Shown: in pieces, positions 3,904-5,789 of the stretch
Layout: each line of letters starts with the position of its first letter
How positions within the stretch are numbered: position 1 is the first letter of the stretch
Notes under the pieces: model-generated
The model's database searches: none
Seen by the model: only the letters and a program-made list of their open reading frames with translations
Told to the model about the DNA's origin: nothing
Translations under genes and position numbers: made by a program
Source of the DNA: an uncultured Thermoanaerobacterales bacterium
GTDB taxonomy: Bacteria; Bacillota; Clostridia; Christensenellales; UBA1242
Reading direction: 5' to 3'
Length of the DNA stretch: 5,789 nt
Assembly (NCBI GenBank): GCA_949840475.1
Contig: CATKXA010000068.1
Location: 1 to 5,789 of the forward strand

Positions 3904-3953
3904 AAACGTTTTGCCGTTTAAAAATCGAGCAAAATCGGTAAAAAACTTTAATT

Positions 3954-4685
3954 ATGAATAGTTATTTTCTCTATAAACATACAAATCAAATTAATGGCAA
4001 AGTATACATTGGGATAACAAATGACATTTCACGGAGATGGCGTAATCAAGGCATAGAATATAAGCCCCATTCTTCAAACACATCCCGATTTTGGAATGCT
4101 ATACAAAAATATGGATGGAATAATTTTAAACATGAGATTCTAATCAACAACTTAACTTCACAAGAAGCATGTAAGAAAGAAATAGAATATATAGCTAAGT
4201 ACGATTCGACTAATCGTTTAAAAGGATACAATATTGCAAGTGGTGGAAATGGAGGAAGAATCTGGAAAGAACATCCTCGTGGCATGCTTGGTAAACATCA
4301 GACTAAGTTTGAAATAGAATCTCACAGATTGCTTTTGAGCGATCCGCACAAGAATCCAATGCTTAATGGTAAAACAGTATGGGGAAGAACTCATCCACAT
4401 CCTCGTGGCATGCTTGGTAAGCACCAAACAGAACATCATAGGTTAGTCATGAGTAAACAAGTGGGAAATAAGAATCCAAATAGCAAAGGATTAAAAGTTA
4501 TATTTCCAAATAATACTATTAGGACATGGCCTACGATGAAAGCTTTTGTTGATGAATATGGTTTTTATAAAGTATATGAGTTAGTTAAAAGTGGAAAGCC
4601 ATATAATGTTGATTTGAGAAAAATAAAAAAGAAAGATAGAGAAAAATGCTCTTATTTCATGGGATGTATTTTTAAACATCAATAA
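3954..4685 (+). CDS. GIY-YIG homing endonuclease within the terL intron
   Basis: This 243-residue protein would cut intron-less terL so that the intron is copied in by repair. The GIY-YIG domain occupies about residues 1-100: YFLYKHTNQINGKVYIGIT (4-22, an FLY...YIG form of the motif), catalytic arginine candidates R27/R28, a conserved E within ACKKEIEYIAKY, and GYNIASGGNGG closing the domain. Then come two NUMOD3-like DNA-contacting repeats, each containing HPRGMLGKHQT (107-117 and 149-159) followed by SHRLLLSD or HHRLVMSK and KNP(M/N). The C-terminus (FPNNTIRTWPTMKAFVDEYGF...) looks like the helix-turn-helix found at the end of I-TevI relatives, ending in a lysine-rich stretch. There is no Shine-Dalgarno before ATG 3954, so translation may be weak or controlled by RNA folding. 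All main motifs appear intact. Confidence 0.92.
   Translation: MNSYFLYKHTNQINGKVYIGITNDISRRWRNQGIEYKPHSSNTSRFWNAIQKYGWNNFKHEILINNLTSQEACKKEIEYIAKYDSTNRLKGYNIASGGNGGRIWKEHPRGMLGKHQTKFEIESHRLLLSDPHKNPMLNGKTVWGRTHPHPRGMLGKHQTEHHRLVMSKQVGNKNPNSKGLKVIFPNNTIRTWPTMKAFVDEYGFYKVYELVKSGKPYNVDLRKIKKKDREKCSYFMGCIFKHQ
4271..4420 (+). repeat. Perfect 24-nt direct repeat inside the endonuclease gene
   Basis: Bases 4271-4294 and 4397-4420 are identical over 24 nt and 126 nt (42 codons) apart, encoding HPRGMLGK in both copies. The surrounding NUMOD3-like repeats have diverged much more than this core, so either the core is under strong constraint or there has been recent copying between repeats. Confidence 0.85.
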
Positions 4686-4697
4686 AGAAAATACCGA

Positions 4698-4890
4698 GGT
4701 AACTTGTTAGATTGCGTAAGGCTAATAAGTACCGTAACGCATAGAGCTTGAATAAATATAATAGCTCCAAGAGTGTTCGACATTCTTAAGGAATGAAAAT
4801 ATATGCTAAACCAGAATGGAATTAACCATTCGATGAAAATGAGGGTGACCTCTGGAGTGTAAGATAAAAAGCTTACAGTTAAGAACAAAG
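4698..4890 (+). ncRNA. Catalytic core and 3' end of the group I intron
   Basis: Stems seen in order are as follows. GGTAACTTGTTAG 4698-4710 pairs with CTAATAAGTACC 4722-4733, 12 bp with one bulged A and one G.U, probably in the P4-P6 domain. TGCGT 4713-4717 is complementary to ACGCA 4737-4741. GCATA pairs with TATGC (P7 candidate). GAGCT 4744-4748 pairs with AGCTC 4763-4767, and AGAGTGT 4770-4776 with ACATTCT 4780-4786 (P8 candidate). CCAGA 4811-4815 pairs with TCTGG 4851-4855, a P9-type closing stem that competes in part with two inner hairpins: GAATGG/CCATTC (4814-4831) and GAGG-GTGA-CCTC (4841-4852), the latter with a GNRA tetraloop. TGTAAG pairs with CTTACA (4858-4877). Several alternatives overlap, so the exact fold needs a covariance model. 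Confidence 0.75.
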
Positions 4891-5789
4891 AAAACTGAAC
4901 TAGAATCGGGACTTGCAGATTATATGGCTGGTTTTGATGGAGAAAATGGACCAAACGTTTACTTTTTAGCCAACTCACAGCAACAGTCCCGGCTATTATT
5001 TGAAGCATCACGTTCAATGATTAGAAAATCGCCATGGCTAAGTGAAAGATTTGTGCCTAATCGCAGTGAAATTCGTTTTCCTGCTACTGATGGAAAGATC
5101 ATGGCAATGTCAGCTGAAAAGAGTAACAAAGATGGAGAAAACGTTCACTTCGCCGTTTTCGATGAAATCCATGAATATCAAGATTACAGCTTAATTAACG
5201 TAATGAAAAACAGTCGTGGTACACGTACACAACCATTGATTGTTTATATTACTACTGCTGGTTTTGTTCTCGATGGTCCATTGATGGATATGGTAGAGCA
5301 AGCGCAAGATACCTTGAAAAACTATGAAGATGACATAAATTCACGTACTTTTTACTACATTGCCAGCCTAGACAATGAAAAAGAGACAGAAGACCCTACG
5401 AAATGGGTTAAAGCTAATCCTAATATCGGTTTAATGCAAATGGTTGATATGATTACCGACTTTAAATCAGCTAAGCGTGTTCCTCGAGAATATGCTGACT
5501 GGTTAACTAAACGTTTCAACATATTTGCTGATGCTGATGAGATGAGCTTTATCACTCCTGAAATTTTGAAAAAGAATAATCAACACATTAATTTGAATAC
5601 TTTATTAGATCGAGATTGTATCGGTGGTTATGACCTATCTGATACAGAAGACTTTACGTCAGCATGTCTGGAATTCCCTTTGGATGATGGCGGCGTTTTC
5701 ATTTTGGAACATTCTTGGATTCCACATCGTAGATATGAGCAAGATAAGAACCCAGAACGTATAAGGATGTGGGAAAAACAGGGAGAAAT
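4891..5789 (+). CDS. terL: Terminase large subunit, exon 2 (rest of ATPase and start of nuclease), partial
   Basis: This exon continues TerL after the intron and is open to the right edge (299 full codons plus two bases). Numbering from ACG 3445 as residue 1, the exon begins with K154 and T155, completing Walker A (GRKNG|KT). Walker B is VHFAVFDE at 238-245 (D244, E245). The coupling motif ITTAG is at 273-277. The RuvC-like nuclease domain opens with GGYDLSDTEDFTSA, whose D401 should be the first metal-binding acid. The remaining nuclease acids lie outside the window. The segment GLADYMAGFDGENGPNVYFL and onward is typical of TerL from lactobacillus phages. The product cuts concatemeric DNA and pumps it into the prohead by ATP hydrolysis. 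The frame is unbroken with no missing key residue, so this exon looks functional. Confidence 0.95.

Larger units (their letters stand above)
3904..4890 (+). mobile_element. Group I intron in terL carrying a GIY-YIG homing endonuclease gene
   Basis: The intron is 987 nt. The 5' splice site is fixed by P1: exon AAACGGT (3897-3903) pairs with the internal guide GCCGTTT (3913-3919), ending in the required U.G at the cut. P10 is GTTTT (3908-3912) with exon-2 AAAAC (4891-4895). The last intron base is G (4890). P2 is ATCGA 3924-3928 with TCGGT 3935-3939. After the endonuclease gene the catalytic core shows a long stem at 4698-4710 / 4722-4733, a P7 candidate GCATA 4739-4743 with TATGC 4802-4806, and P9-type hairpins up to 4877. 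Joining the exons restores the frame through Walker A. I could not assign P3 with confidence, so the subgroup is left open. A group I intron in the terminase gene of lactobacillus phage LL-H is a known parallel. Confidence 0.92.

Noticed and set aside
4679..5017. Minus-strand reading frame of 112 codons
   Set aside because: It lies opposite the intron core and exon 2 of terL, both well supported; no ribosome binding site.
1..5789. CRISPR array, insertion sequence ends or integrase att site
   Set aside because: No regularly spaced repeats, transposase or integrase gene was seen.

Overview
This looks like an internal piece of a temperate phage or prophage of a low-GC Gram-positive host, most likely a lactobacillus or close relative. 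The grounds are the AT-rich composition, repeated AAAGGAGG-type ribosome binding sites, and the order HNH endonuclease - P27-type terminase small subunit - terminase large subunit, which is the standard packaging start of cos-type siphophages of that group. I had no database, so the host is inferred from family resemblance only.

Layout. (1) 1-290: a small gene that appears broken by loss of one C in a C-run, followed by a strong terminator at 299-325. (2) 337-1724: a compact accessory block of very small genes, all on the + strand. Two near-identical promoters (337-370 and 1166-1199) each drive a leader with hairpins, a small membrane or basic-plus-membrane peptide, and a GGGTAAG-type terminator. 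Between and after them lie two paralogous lysine-rich soluble proteins (628-822 and 967-1158) and two more membrane peptides (819-977 and 1506-1673). (3) 1725-2372: about 650 bases with no convincing gene. It holds a C-rich, G-poor stretch, an AT-rich stretch, a pair of 7-base direct repeats 11 bases apart next to a possible extended -10, and a tight series of inverted repeats at 2155-2245. I read this as the likely start of the late transcript. (4) 2373-end: packaging module with HNH nuclease, a non-coding stretch that probably contains cos, terS, and terL, which runs off the right edge.

The best-supported unusual object is a 987-nt group I intron (3904-4890) in terL. It sits exactly between the Gly and the catalytic Lys codons of the Walker A motif and carries a GIY-YIG homing endonuclease with NUMOD3-like repeats. 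The exon boundaries can be set from the sequence: P1 pairs exon bases 3897-3903 with 3913-3919, ending in the expected U.G pair; P10 pairs 3908-3912 with the first five bases of exon 2; and splicing restores GRKNG|KTELESGLADY in frame. A group I intron in a lactobacillus phage terminase gene has a known precedent (phage LL-H).

A second oddity is the terL start: the perfect Shine-Dalgarno points at ACG, not ATG, at 3445. How the parts fit together: the HNH protein, TerS and TerL together cut and package DNA at cos; the intron endonuclease spreads the intron among terL alleles; the small-gene block is accessory material of unknown function, with promoter-leader-peptide-terminator units that look built for tight post-transcriptional control.
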